The notes beneath the pieces were generated by a model. It was not told where the DNA came from, did not search any database, and saw only the letters and a program-made list of their open reading frames with translations. A program made the position numbers and the translations under genes. This document shows, one piece after another, positions 20,302 to 31,920 of a DNA stretch of 64,000 nucleotides (its first letter is position 1; each line of letters opens with the position of its first letter). Source of the stretch: Cladopsammia gracilis (Eukaryota > Cnidaria > Anthozoa > Scleractinia > Dendrophylliidae); NCBI GenBank assembly GCA_022457155.1, contig JAJGOT010000743.1:1-64000 (forward strand), read 5' to 3'.

Positions 20302-23300
20302 ACCAGAAACTGTGAGACTCGTGCTGTGTTTAATTTATTTTTTTTTCTTCATGTTTTTATTGTAGTATTTTACATTTAAAAATGACTGATTGCTGTCATT
20401 AATGTACGTCCAAAGTAGAAGTGAGGTAATTGTTGTTGTTATTTGGTTTTCTTTGAATACTTTTAACATAGTTATTGTACTTGATGAATTCCTATCGATC
20501 ATTACAAATATTTTTATTGATTTTAAATTTCGTATTATTTCTGCACGCACCCAGTTTATCAGTATGCGTAAAATATACACAGGTGTCACCACAGGTAACC
20601 CAGCCGGGCTCATGAACAAACCAATTTATCAGGGAAATAGTCAAAACTATAGCACTGGGACAGGACTCACCCTATCCACCACTTAAATCGGATAGTGTAT
20701 TGTTGGATTTAGCCCCTCATTCTAGCAGGAGTAGAAACTGAGAGTAAGATTTAAACCTTCCTGTGACCGCGTTTTACTTGCAATTGCAATGCAAGCTTTA
20801 AGCACACAGTCGTCTCATCTCAAATTTTTAGCAATAAATTATAGGGACTTCGACAAACGGGCCGTTTTTACTGGAGTCTGTAAATGTAAGTCGCATTTCA
20901 GTCAGTGTCTGATTTTTAGTTTTTATGAACTGAAAATTAAAATTACATGTAAAATCGGCGAAGTCGTAACGATCGCTATCAATAAAACGACGATCTCACG
21001 CGGTAAAACCGTATGAAGAGGAGCGATGATTTACAAATGACCGAGGTAATAAAGAAATTGTTAGTTGTGCTAGAACTAGAAAATGTATAGAAACTGTCAT
21101 ATTTTTACCTTTTCTTGCAACAATGACCGTCATAAATGTGACATTAGGAGATCGATTAGCAAGAACATTGGTAGGCACGGCGAAAATTTCCGTTATAAAA
21201 AACGACGATTCAGCTTTAAAAAATCGAAGATTTGTAATAACGAAGCGACAAAATACAAGTCTCAGGTTCCATACAAATCCCTATGGTTTGTACTTGAGCC
21301 TGGGTCTCTATGTCGGTTACCACATCTCCGTTTTCGTCATAAAGAAGCTGAGATACCTTGTGCCCTTGGTCGGGAATTTTCTTGCAAACACAGTGGAAGA
21401 TAAACTGTGTCCTGGCCGCGTGTTTCCTCCAACACTCAGAGGGGCAATCTCCAAGGGTACCCAACGCTGAACTTTCGTACATGACATGATGTGGCAATTA
21501 AGAATATCTTTTCGTTTTTGGAGAGATGCGGGATTAGCCTGCGAACCTGTAGGCTTCTTAGTGGTAATATAGGATTTAAAGAAATTAGAGAGCGAAGCGA
21601 GCCTTAGGAACCTGTTCACAGGCTAAATTATAATGACTACATTATTCTCACAAACTTTGCAGGTAATTATTTTCGCGACTGAAATCAGCAAACCCGAATT
21701 CCGGGAGGCTCTATTTTTGCAATTTCAGAGAACTTTGCTAACATGTATTTCTGCTTTTTTCTACAAATTTATCAGTAAAAAGCGTAGATAACTGACGTAC
21801 ACCATCGCGTTCCTTTTGATTTTTCACGCCCACAAACTCAAAATTTCAAGGTAAAAAATAACTTACGGTTTTTAAAACACCTAGTATGTATTTTTATTAT
21901 CTATCATTACTTTTTTGTACATAGAAAAGGTCATTTAACAGTGAAAATATAGTTAAAAATTTAAATATAGCGTGTCCACATTTGGTAAAATATCCAGCTT
22001 TTTACAAAACTGATTTATATATAGCCATTAATTAAAAATTGAAGTTCACTTAAAGTATTATTTTCCCTGGCAAAATTATTCATCAAAATAATTTTGTTGC
22101 TATATTCGTTATTTGATAGGCAGAACTTACATTGTTATTGAAAATATACCGTAAAATCTCTATTAAGCCACCCGGGTGGCTTATTTACTAAGGTGGCTCC
22201 ATATTGTTCAGCCCTCTCGTCTTTTGCATTCCATTACAGCTAGCCCGATGGTGTGGCTAAAAATCTTTTACTTGAAACCAGTGAATCTTTTATCAGTCAA
22301 CAAAGTGGTATCCAAACGACGTCATCATTCGTTGCCATGGCAACGCGAAAAGAGGTCAAAAATACGCTATTTTGGACCATTTGAGGCTAATAACTTATAA
22401 ACTACACGGTGAAAGTTTTTTTTTCGATATATTTTTGTTTAATTGGCAAGAGAAACATTTAAACAATTTTTTAAAAAATTCTGTACACAGAGTTCATAGC
22501 TACCTTAAATTTATTTAAAAATGACATATCTGTGAATCCTATGTACAGATTTTTTTCAAAATTGGCACAAATGTTTGTTATGTTTATAAGACGAAAATAT
22601 ATAAAAATCAAAACATTTCACCGAAGCCAAGAGCAAAACCATTCATATGGATATAAGTTTTATTTGCATGTGAAAGAAAACTCGTTTTCATATAAATATA
22701 ATGTATTCACATTAAGTAAAAAAATCCAGCTTTTTACAAAATTGATTTATATGATTAATTAACAACTGACAATTGAACGTCATTTAAAGTATTATTTTCC
22801 ATGGCAAAATTATTCATCAAAATAATTTTGTTACTATGTAACTATATTATTTAAAAGGCAGAACTTACACCGTTACTGAAATTCACAAATATTCAGTTCA
22901 CATCCTCCATGTTGCCTTTTGATAAAGAACGTCAAATGGACATTATGTCACCATTTTTAGTATCATTTTGAAAAGTAAAAAAAAAAATGGTATGAATGGA
23001 AACCTAAAAATGATGACACGTCATTGTAAATAATAACTAATACTAGTTCACTGAAGATATAAATAAGTGTCTTTGACTATGGATGGCCTGGATGCAAATG
23101 GATGACAACTTAAAAAAATTGGCCATTTTTGTGGAGTTCATCCCTTGTGTTTTGAAAAAAATCCCTTAAATTTTATTATGGTTTCAGGGGTGGATCCAGG
23201 ATTTTTTTTATGGGGGGTGGCTACGGATATATGCCTAAGTCTAAAAAAATTTTTATTGTTGCAATTAAAAAGAAAACTGTTAAAACTGACGGTCTAAAGG

Positions 23301-23484
23301 GGGGTGGCTAGCCACCCAATCCACCTCCCTGCATCTGCCCATGGGTTTGTTTTCTCTGACGAATCATTTTGGTATTTTCCTCTTGGTGCTCTAAAAGCAT
23401 TTTTTTTAAGAGGAAAAGTACGTAATTAGTTGGATATTTAGTAGAGTTTTGACCAAAGAGAGCTTGCCCCATGATATTGCCCAT
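20302..23484. other. Intergenic, AT-rich
   Basis: Contains the possible Cys-rich exon, the inverted repeat 21535-21625 (TAGCCTG.../...CAGGCTA), partial MITE copies at 22191-22400 and 22622-22702, and two diverged copies of TTATTTTCC.TGGCAAAATTATTCATCAAAATAATTTTGTT (22057, 22791). No firm gene. Confidence 0.55.
21216..21497 (-). CDS. Possible Cys-containing exon, unrecognised
   Basis: Minus-strand frame with spaced cysteines: LGDCPSECWRKHAARTQF, then FHCVCKKIPDQGHKVSQLL, YDENGDVVTDIETQAQV and ICMEPETC, ending at a stop after YYKSSIF. Composition is protein-like (acidic and polar residues, six to eight Cys) and a possible acceptor GTTCAG precedes the Cys block near 21470. I found no other exons of the same gene and do not recognise a family. 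It could be the last exon of a small secreted Cys-rich protein, or chance. Confidence 0.25.
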   Translation of the reverse strand: MPHHVMYESSALGTLGDCPSECWRKHAARTQFIFHCVCKKIPDQGHKVSQLLYDENGDVVTDIETQAQVQTIGICMEPETCILSLRYYKSSIF

Positions 23485-26400
23485 TTAGAACTTTGATTCA
23501 GTCAAAGAGGTTTGCCTACTCCCTTCTTGGGGTTCATAAGGTTCCGAGCTCCGCAACTCAGCATTAAGAAGCTTTCCCCAAACAATGTTATAAGGATGAA
23601 CAAAGACAGTTTTTCTTCCTCTGTTATCCTCAAGGTCTTTTCCTTCATTTGCCCATTTGAAGATTGAACCTTCCAAATTATATATGACAATTTTCGATTT
23701 CATTCCCAGAAAAATAGGTTTATCCAGTTCATATGTTAACTGTTGAGCCAGTGCACTTGAGCGGTAACCCACGGAGCAGTAGCATACAACTGCCACCGGA
23801 TCATCACATGATGCACCTTCAACATGAAAAGAAGAAATGTATGTGAAGAGTGTGATGCAAACTTGTGGCAACAACAGGGGGGAGGTTCTGATGAGTGGGG
23901 ATGTACAACTCAGAGCTTTTAACGTTTAACCCTAACCTAGCCATTTCAGACCACATTAAGTGTTTGTCTATTTGTCATAGTTCGGACCAAAATTGGCCTG
24001 AAGGATCCTGAAGTGCATAGGCGATGGTTGTTCGTATGAGAACAAAGGTTTGGTGGTGGAACTGCTAATACAAGTGGCAAAGCCACAAGGGAAACCCTTG
24101 AATTAAAAATAAGGCTAAGTCAGTACAGTTTTGAGTAAACAAAACACACGGCATCCTTGAAAAGCAGCTTTCTTTGTTACTTAGTGATTTTTATTTATTT
24201 AGATAGTTAATATTCTAGTTTTTATATTTCACATTATTTATTTTGACTAATATTGTTAGCTTGCTTGTAGCTTTTATATTTTGTATTTAAAAAATATAAA
24301 AAAAAACGACTTTCATCTTCCTTCTGTGAAAAGGAACTACGGAAGACAGACTTTTTTATACAAAGGTGTTACAGAATGGAATGATATAGACTCATCTTTT
24401 AAAGAAACTAACTCCATTTTACTTTTTAAAGTGCCCATAACATTTATTTTTTTATTTTCTCATCTGAATGTAAACATCACACAAGGAACTTCTGCAAAAC
24501 AATTTCGCGCTTTGCACAAAACGTGAATTTTTTATTAATATTTCAAATCTTCAAAATCCTATTTTTGGTGGTATACCCATCCCGCTGTTAAGAAGGCCAA
24601 CGGGCTCACATGTTCCTTAATCTACGCACAGTTCCTTTGTTTGAAGTCACAAGTTCCTTTGTGTTCCTTAATCTACGTCATGGATCCTTTGTTAACCAAG
24701 AGAGACAGAGAGGAGACCAATGCGAATGGTGGACCAAAATGGCGGCAAATTTCAAAGACTTTAAAAAATCATAAAAAATTCATGTTTTGCTGAAATCAAA
24801 AAATTTTTTTGCAGACGTTCATAACATGACGTGTAGGTTTAGATAAGAAAATAAAAAAATCCGGCGTTATGGGCACTTTAAGCAAAAAGCTAAAAACTAT
24901 TTTTTTTTCAATCTAGTTAGCCCTAAGCATTACCTTTTTACTAAGATTTTTACAACTTATATGTTTTTATAGCTTTTAGTGTATTATATATAATTCTTAG
25001 TGTAATTTTTAATCTTTTTAACTTAGTTTTTAACTATTATTCTATATTTATACAGGGTAGGCTCACAGAATACCACTATAATAGTAAAGTGAGCTCCCTG
25101 TTTAAAGATTGTTGTTATTATTATCATTATTATTATGTTATTATTATTATTATTATTATTATTAATTGTTAAATTATTTCTGAATTACTATGTATAGCTG
25201 TCATAATATGCCATGTCATAACCTCCTAAATTAAAACAGCTAACATCTACTCCTAAGGTTAGTTTAAGAAAGAGAAAAAGATCCATATTTGATGAATTTT
25301 ACTTCCACTACTAAAATTAGTGCTAAAATTTCTGACAAAACTACTCTATCTACAACTATTCAATTTTTACAAGAGAGGAACAAGTACACAATCAAAAGCA
25401 TGGTGAAAAGTGTGGATCAAGTGAAAAAAAAGTAAAACATCTACAGACCAATCTTTTGGCACTCACTCGTGTCATCACCTTATTTTTACCATGGTGACCT
25501 GAGATGCCTTTGAAATTGTAGTTAAACTTTGAATTTCCAGAAACTAATTGCTCCAAAAATAAATAATTATTGGATTAAGTATAATACTTTTAATAACACA
25601 TCTTGAAGCCCATTAATCATCTTTTCATTTAGTGAGAAGGAAGGAATGAACTGAAAGGGGCTCATTCACGAAGCTCACACGTGCACATGGTGCTCATATT
25701 GGTGTGAGAAATCTTGAAAAAATTAGCCTCATTTTATTCAAGATTGGGAGTTGTGGTGTTATGAATGATCTTATTACCTGGCCAGTCTTAGTTTAGGCTG
25801 TTTATTTATTTATTTATTTATTTTGTACCTGTTTCATTGATCAATTTTATTACTTCCTCCAAGTCTGTTAGTGATGGATTAACATGGAGTGCTTTACAGA
25901 GATGGCTGACTTCAAACTCTTTCTTGTCACGAACATCCTTAAAAAATTTAATATGACATAAGTTAAATGCCATATCCCATCCCAGACTAAACTGCTTGAA
26001 AACCATAGCCTTCACTGCGGCACATACCCACATAGAGGGGGGCATAAGGGGGGTCCAAAAACCACAAAACCAGGCAGAAAAACGTAAAAAAAAAATGCAA
26101 TACTGCATCCAAAATTTACCAAAATTATTTATGAAAACCGCAAACTGCTGAGTCTTATAAACCGCAATACCTTGTGTCAAAATTTTTTTCCCGTAAAATC
26201 GCATCAGCGTCCTGAGGGGGGGGGGGGGGGAGGGGCCGGGTACTCCCATATATGAGCTATATAGGGATGTACCGCTGTGAAGGGTATGGTTTTCAGGCAG
26301 TTTAGTCTGGGATAGGGTATAGTAATCAGAGATTTTTGGTCTAGAATAGGGTATCATTTTCTGCGAAACTGATCAGTTGCATGAAGAATTTAGTCTAGGC

Positions 26401-28413
26401 AAGGTTTTACTGGCAAATGGCATGTCAAAATCAGTATGGCGGGCAGTACGGCATTTTTACTGACCCCTGTTAACTAATAACTGTGATAGTGAGCGAGTTT
26501 CTGGAATAGGTCTAGGATAGGGTAGGGTTTTTTGGTGTTTAGTCTATAATAGGGTTGCAAAATGCAGCTAAAATGGTCTAGTATAGGTAAAGGGTCTCAG
26601 AGTCCCAGCGGCACACCCCCACCCAAAAATTTGTAGGGTACCCCCCCTCGGGATCACTGCCAACCCTTACACCCCCCTCGATATAGCTTATAGCTTATAT
26701 ATGAGAGTATATGAGTGGGGGGGGTACTCCCTTATATGAACCAGGATGATGAACCCGGGATGAACCGGGATGATGAACCCTTAGATGAACCGGGATGTGC
26801 CACTGGACAGGGTATGGTTTTTGGAATTTTTGTCCTAAACAGGGTATATAATTTGACATGGGTCTGTCCTAAACAAGGACTGTCTGAATCTGTCCTAAAC
26901 CAGGGTATGGTTCCAGTTAACTTAGCGCTTGTGGTGACTTCCCTTGTTGTGATTAGTATATTCATGCGAAGGCGAAGTCGTTTTCTTTTCAAAGGATGTG
27001 TCTACCATTTTTTTAAAGCTCAGATCAATAACCACACATGAGCCAGTTAGCGCCATTAACTGGACTATTTGGGGTGAAAATGGAATTTAATTTTTCACGT
27101 TAATGGTTAATGAACAAGTAGTCCGGAGTTGTGAGTCAGGCATGCCAAATTGTCCTGTATGCGCGTGATCGATGTTTTCGATCCGCAAGCGTGTGACACA
27201 CGCATAATGTGTGTGAGTTGGTAGGTATACAAATTACCACCTTATTACCCATGATCTGCTCCCGTACGGCCTTGTGGCTCAAACGGTAGTGCGATGGAAG
27301 ATTCCAGAGATCGGCATTCGCGCTAGTTTTTGTATCTTTTTGCTGCTACACCATGCTGACGAGACCCAATCAGGTCGAAACAGCTGTCCATGGTTGAATT
27401 TTGGCTTTCAGTTTGGGCTCTATCATGTCGTCGTGTTAAATGTTCTATGTAGTATCGGCTTTGCTCGCTATGTTTGTATTAAGTAAGAAGGCCTGGTTAC
27501 ACTTGTGCTTTCGATTGCCAATGTTTTCCAAATCCAAATTTACTCCTTATCTTCAATGGAGGCTAAAAAATTAAATATGAAAGATTTCTATCCAAAATAA
27601 AGCCTTGATCACACATTTAGAAAGTAAAATTTTGCTTGTCAGACAGTAACATTATCTGAAATTTTTTTTTTTTTTACTTTTCCAAAACAAAGGATCGATC
27701 CGGTGATGGGAAACAAAACATTTTATTGGGATGGCCATAGCTGCCCTCAGTTAACCACAAATAAAAAAATATCTTCTCCAACCTTGCATCTGACAAAAAT
27801 GATATCATTGTCCGGAATCAAATGCTCAATATTGAAGTCAGCTTGGGGTAATTAACGCTTGAATTGGTTTACACTAGTGACGTTTCGTACCCTAAAAAAA
27901 TCCTTCATACCTCCCCGTCATTTTAAAAATTTAGGACCCCCACCCCACCCCTCCCCGCCAGAAAACAAATTTCGGGGCATAGGCCGGGGGGGGGACTCCC
28001 ATATAAAAATGGCGGGGTGCTCGACGTACCTTTTAGGGGTCAAAATTTCCACATACCTTTTAGGGTAAGCTTATAAAGCCGAAAAAATATGCCAGAATAT
28101 GACATGTGTTGTTTGCGAATCGGTACCTCTTAGGGGCAAAAATTCATTTAAGCCAAACCCATCAAACAAGATTTTGGTACCTTTTAGGATGTTTTTCGAA
28201 AATTTCCGACGAGCTCCCCCGTCATTTTTATATAGGAGTCCCCCCTGGGGGCATCGGCAACATATACCTGCATGTACAATTGGGCAAACAACTTACCAGC
28301 AAGATTAGTTTGGAACTATCTTCTTTCATCAGCTGAAAAAGCTTGTCAGTGGACATATTAGACACACCAGGGAACCGCATTTTCACGGCTTCTGTTGTCA
28401 ACTTCATCGCCAT
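23485..28413 (-). CDS. Single-domain rhodanese-like sulfurtransferase B
   Basis: Paralogue of rhodanese A, 185 aa in three minus-strand exons: 28413-28297 (39 codons, MAMKLTTEAVKMRFPGV, donor CTG|GTAAGT), 25937-25829 (acceptor TTTAAG, DVRDKKEFEVSHLCKAL, donor ACAG|GTACAA), 23816-23485 (acceptor GTTGAAG). The joined frame reads LILLDVRDKKEFEVSH and later CYCSVGYRSS, giving predicted catalytic Cys89 and Arg94. The tail after VFVHPYNIVWGKLLN is longer than in A and rich in polar residues. Exon 2 is 109 nt in both genes and intron phases are 0 and 1 in both, strong evidence of duplication. An in-frame ATG at 28437 would add eight residues; 28413 is preferred because it aligns with gene A's start. 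The start codon is 93 bp from that of PIMT on the opposite strand. Confidence 0.88.
24308..24960 (+). mobile_element. LINE 3' remnant split by a TTAA-flanked element
   Basis: Frame RNYGRQTFLYKGVTEWNDI and following FKETNSILLFK is the C-terminus of a CR1/L2-like reverse transcriptase. It is interrupted at 24430 and resumes at about 24882 with AAAAAGCTAAAAACTATT. A LINE-type 3' tail of the same style continues to the ATT microsatellite near 25160. Confidence 0.55.
24430..24877. mobile_element. TTAA-TSD MITE inserted in LINE
   Basis: A 448-bp element bounded by exact TTAA duplications (24426-24429 and 24878-24881) with terminal inverted repeats AGTGCCCATAAC / GTTATGGGCACT. No transposase frame. 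The TTAA target fits piggyBac-type insertion; the termini resemble those of the element at 53734-54189. Confidence 0.75.
26217..26740. repeat. 'GGGTACTCCCATATA' dispersed repeat
   Basis: In rhodanese B intron 1. Begins G-run plus GGGTACTCCCATATATGAGC and ends with TATATGAGAGTATATGAGTG and a second G-run; the interior repeats AGGGTATGG / TAGGGTA phrases. Sequences of this style are abundant in coral genomes, to my recollection. Confidence 0.55.
27265..27440 (+). repeat. Possible tRNA-derived SINE
   Basis: The head GGCCTTGTGGCTCAAACGGTAG resembles a Pol III box A. About 85 bp on is GACGAGACCCAATCAGGTCG then AAACAGCTGTCC, which looks like a SINE central domain. No box B was clear. Confidence 0.35.
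27986..28246. mobile_element. TIR element beside rhodanese B exon 1
   Basis: GGGGACTCCCATATAAAAATGGCGGGG pairs with the complementary end CCCCGTCATTTTTATATAGGAGTCCCCC, with ACCTTTTAGG boxes inside. It ends 51 bp from the exon 1 donor. A second copy spans 39968-40449. Confidence 0.75.
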
Positions 28414-28506
28414 TTTGGATTCCGGATGGGATCTCATTGACTCCTGGGAAGAAGAACAGCTTCAGTCCAGTCCCTCGCCTCCTCCTTAGCTTCCGTTTGA
28501 GGAGAC
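28414..28506. promoter_or_regulatory. Compact divergent promoter, rhodanese B / PIMT
   Basis: Only 93 bp separate the two start codons (69 bp if rhodanese B starts at 28437), so 5' UTRs of one or both genes must be very short, or transcription starts overlap. No TATA box was seen. The interval is richer in G+C than its surroundings. Confidence 0.55.
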
Positions 28507-31500
28507 ATGAGCAAATTGTTGCATGTTTTGTTTGCAGCACTTATTTACAGCTCGGCTAGCGTAACAGAAGAAGGCTTCTGTAAGGAAGAAAGCTGTTCAG
28601 CACAAAAAGAAGGAGCGACACAAGCTAATTTTCAGGCTGACAAAGAAACAATTCGTTCATCTGGTATGGAGTGGAGATCCCACGGCAAAGACAACAACGA
28701 CTTAGTTTCGCAGCTCATGCGAAATAAAATTTTGAAAACACAACGAGTCGAAGAGGTAATGAGAAAAGTGGATCGTGGAAATTACTGTGACTTTTCACCA
28801 TACATGGATTCTCCACAGTCGATTGGTTATGGCGTGACAATAAGTGCACCCCACATGCATGCACACGCCCTGGAAATGCTCAAGGACCATTTGTTTGAAG
28901 GAGCCAAGGTCTTGGACGTCGGTTCAGGTACAGCCAAGAAATCAACTTTTGTTTTCAGTTATACGGAAATCTTTCTAAGCAATCATTTAATTTTGTTTTT
29001 GTCTTCACTTTCACTTTCACTTTCCTTCACCGCTTCCGTCTGTGAAACACGGTTATTGGCGGGGGGGGGGGGGGGGGGGGGGTGACCATCATTCTGAACG
29101 GCCTGTAACCAGTCTCTTGAGCTGCAGTATGACCATAACCCCTTGTAGGATGATAGAAGAAGAATTTGAAGAAAACTCAGCAGTCCATAAATGCAACAGA
29201 AAGAGAAAATGAACAGATCACTTGTTAAATTAATTGTTTGATGTGTCCAAGCAATAAAGTCTCCAAACAATAGCTTTGTCATTTTGGGATCCACCAATGG
29301 TGCACCCCTATCATACTCTGTCCTACAGTTAACCCTCCCCACAATGGCCACCATGGGGACAGAGTTTTAACTCTTTTTTTTTTCTAACAACCTTTCTGGA
29401 CTCATACAGTCCAGAGGGAAAGGCACGAACGGGACTCAGGTCCCATGCGAGGTGCCATCCCTTCCAATCCCACAACCCGCAAGGTTGACCACACCACCGG
29501 GGTCTACGGCCCCTACTCTTTTTCGAACAGTGATGTGGGATCTTTAACGTCCCACAAGAACAGATCAGAGAGTGCTGTGAGACAGGACCTACAGTTTTTT
29601 CGTCCTTATCTGAGAAGACTAGAATATTGTCACTATGTCCCCATAGTGACAATATAATCACTAGTTAAAACTAGTGATTGTAAGGAGGTGGCCATTACAG
29701 GGTGGTCATATGACACCATTTGTGTCACATCACTTATCTTGTGCTGAACATTCATTAATGATCAGAAAACATGTTAATAACCAGCAGAGGTGACAGATCA
29801 TTGCATTTTTCAAAATTCATTGCAGTTTTCTTGTAGTTTACTGTGACTACATTAAAAAATAAGTCCAATATAAAGATAGCAATAACAGCTGTTTTATAAC
29901 AAATCTTTGCTTTTACATTACACATATGGTAGTTTTAAGGCCCAGTGCAACATTGCGTCAATAAGGTTTTTTGGGGGGTGTCATTTTACTTCTGCAATAT
30001 TGTTGCATACAACATTGCATTATGCAAGAAAAGTGGCACTGTGTATCTGGGCCTTTAGTAACTGAAATGACATGTTCATCAAGTCTGATAACCATGTTCC
30101 CAGCTGAAAAGCATTCTTCCCCATAGTAGTGTAATGATTAATTGAATTCTCGATTAATCGCGATTATGACCATTCGGTTCAATTCACGATTCTTTACTTC
30201 CACATTTCGATTTTGGTTCGATTTTTGCATACCTTTTCCAGGGTGCCCTCAATGAGTTAATAAATTGTGAAATCAGAATTCAGAACTCTTTAAAATCTGC
30301 ATTTTTGATTGACGAGCAAAGGCGTTTGCAGTTCGTGCACCATTTTGTGTTGCCTGGTAAAAATGTTGCCCTTCTACCACCCCTTGAGAATTTCGAAATA
30401 ACGCAAACCACGAGCGACATGCTCATTATCATGTTCTCAAACATGACGACGAACGACCAAGCGATCATGAATCCGCCTGCATCTTTTAGATCAGCTGTAA
30501 TATTATGGTTTTCAGGCTAAAGACGGTTCAACAGCTATGTCTAAATCTACTTGCATAATCGAATCGAAATATTCGAAATCGAAAGGCAATAATCGAAATT
30601 GAATCAAATTGCAAGGAATCTGAATCGTTACACCCCTACTTCCCCAGCACACCCTCAGCTCACATTACTTTTGGTTGCTCGGTCACTCGTGTAATTTGCT
30701 CACTAGCAGTGTTAATTGGACAAAGTTCTATCTTTCTTTCAGGGAGTGGTTATCTCACTGCCTGCATGGCTGAAATGGTAGGGAAAACTGGAAAGGTAGT
30801 TGGCATTGAACACATCCCAGAACTGGTGGAGCAGTCAAAGCGAAACATCAAGCGTGGGAATTCCGACCTTTTGGAGAGTGGTAAGGTTATTCTTGTGACA
30901 GGAGATGGAAGACAGGGATATGAGAACGGTAAGTTGAAAGCTGATGAGAGTTAGCAGCAAATTTAATATCATAAAGTGAACCCTGTTTAAGCCAGACCCC
31001 CATCGGGACCACCTTTAACTGTCCTTAGAGAGGTGTCCACCTCAAAGAGATGTGTCTGCCTCATAGACAGTTTGGTTGCAGACAAACAAGGGAATATCGA
31101 ATTTGGTCCGCACTGGCCAATAATTGATTTCCTTCTTAAGGGATGTCCGTCTTAAGGGATGTCCATCTTAAAGGAGTTTACTGTAACATGTCTTTCAAAT
31201 TCAAAAGTGTGTGCATTTTTCTTAAATGTTTAATATCAAACATAGTATCGTGGTAACTAAATATCATTTTCATAGATATATTTTTGCATACTCACTTGTC
31301 ATGATGGCAGCAAATTTTTTTATTCTTTGAATGTATAATCAGCCTTTAGAGTGGCCTAATGTTAGTGTGTGCAAAATTCAAAAGAATTTTAACCCTAAAA
31401 TGAGGCCAGTGAGTAAATTGGCCGCCATTATGAAAGAGGTCTATCTTCTCATCAAATGTCTACCATGTTTTAAAAATCATTAAAAATATGCCATAGGTAT

Positions 31501-31920
31501 TTGTCATGTCTGCAGACCAGACAGGTCCTCAATGCAAGCAACTCCTCTCAGGAAAAACTCAAATACATTTTAATTAAGCTGCTATCTTCCTTTATTGTAC
31601 TACCCACAATTCCTTAGAGCTTGGGTTTGCACAGGCAACCCAGCCACTTCATACCACTGACTAATTTATCATACAAATTTTGTAACCTTCCAGATGCTCC
31701 ATATGATGCAATACATGTTGGTGCTGCAGCACATCCCATCCCTGATGCTCTCATAAAACAGCTTAAACCTGGCGGCAGGCTCTTTATCCCTGTGGGCCCT
31801 ACCCATGGTGACCAATGGCTTGAACAGATTGACAAGGATAAAGATGGAAATGTAGTGCGGCAAAAGTTGATGGGTGTCAGATATGTACCTCTCACAGACA
31901 GACCACAACAAAGAAATTGA
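28507..31920 (+). CDS. pcmt1: Protein-L-isoaspartate O-methyltransferase with signal-like N-terminus
   Basis: PIMT methylates L-isoaspartyl residues in aged proteins using S-adenosylmethionine. Three exons: 28507-28927 (donor TCAG|GTACAG), 30743-30928 (acceptor TTTCTTTCAG, donor AACG|GTAAGT), 31694-31920 (acceptor CTTCCAG), 277 aa. Family blocks are [29 protein letters not shown] motif [15 protein letters not shown] (from about residue 135), [35 protein letters not shown] and [11 protein letters not shown]. The vertebrate enzyme starts at the equivalent of Met54 ([10 protein letters not shown]). Here the frame opens 53 residues earlier with a hydrophobic stretch, [16 protein letters not shown], followed by a Cys/Glu-rich linker, which looks like an ER signal peptide. 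No C-terminal DEL-type retention sequence is present (ends DRPQQRN). Poly(A) signal AATAAA is at 32332-32337. Intron 1 contains a hAT-like element and a dispersed repeat. Confidence 0.92.
29330..29690 (+). repeat. Dispersed repeat in PIMT intron 1
   Basis: Contains ACCACCGGGGTCTACGGCCC, CTACTCTTTTTCGAACAGTG and CAGACAGGACC-like phrases that recall a common invertebrate dispersed repeat. It ends in two adjoining short hairpins, CACTATGTCCCCATAGTG and ATCACTAGTTAAAACTAGTGAT. Preceded by a 22-bp G run (29061-29082). Confidence 0.45.
30124..30640. mobile_element. hAT-like element in PIMT intron 1
   Basis: TAGTAGTGTAATGATTAATTG at the left is complementary to CAGATTCAGAATCGTTACAC-type sequence at the right (TGAATCGTTACACCCCTAC). 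Ends of form TAGNGGTGTAACGATT are typical of hAT elements. The interior has no transposase domain. Confidence 0.55.
30976..31194 (+). repeat. Dispersed repeat in PIMT intron 2
   Basis: Starts GTGAACCCTGTTTAAG and ends TAAAGGAGTTTACTGTA, with repeated GGATGTCC.TCTTAA units between. The ends are roughly complementary. Confidence 0.4.

Noticed and set aside
26715..27041. 108-aa frame with MNRDDEP repeats
   Set aside because: Lies in the GGGTACTCCC dispersed repeat; the repetition is of DNA phrases rather than protein.
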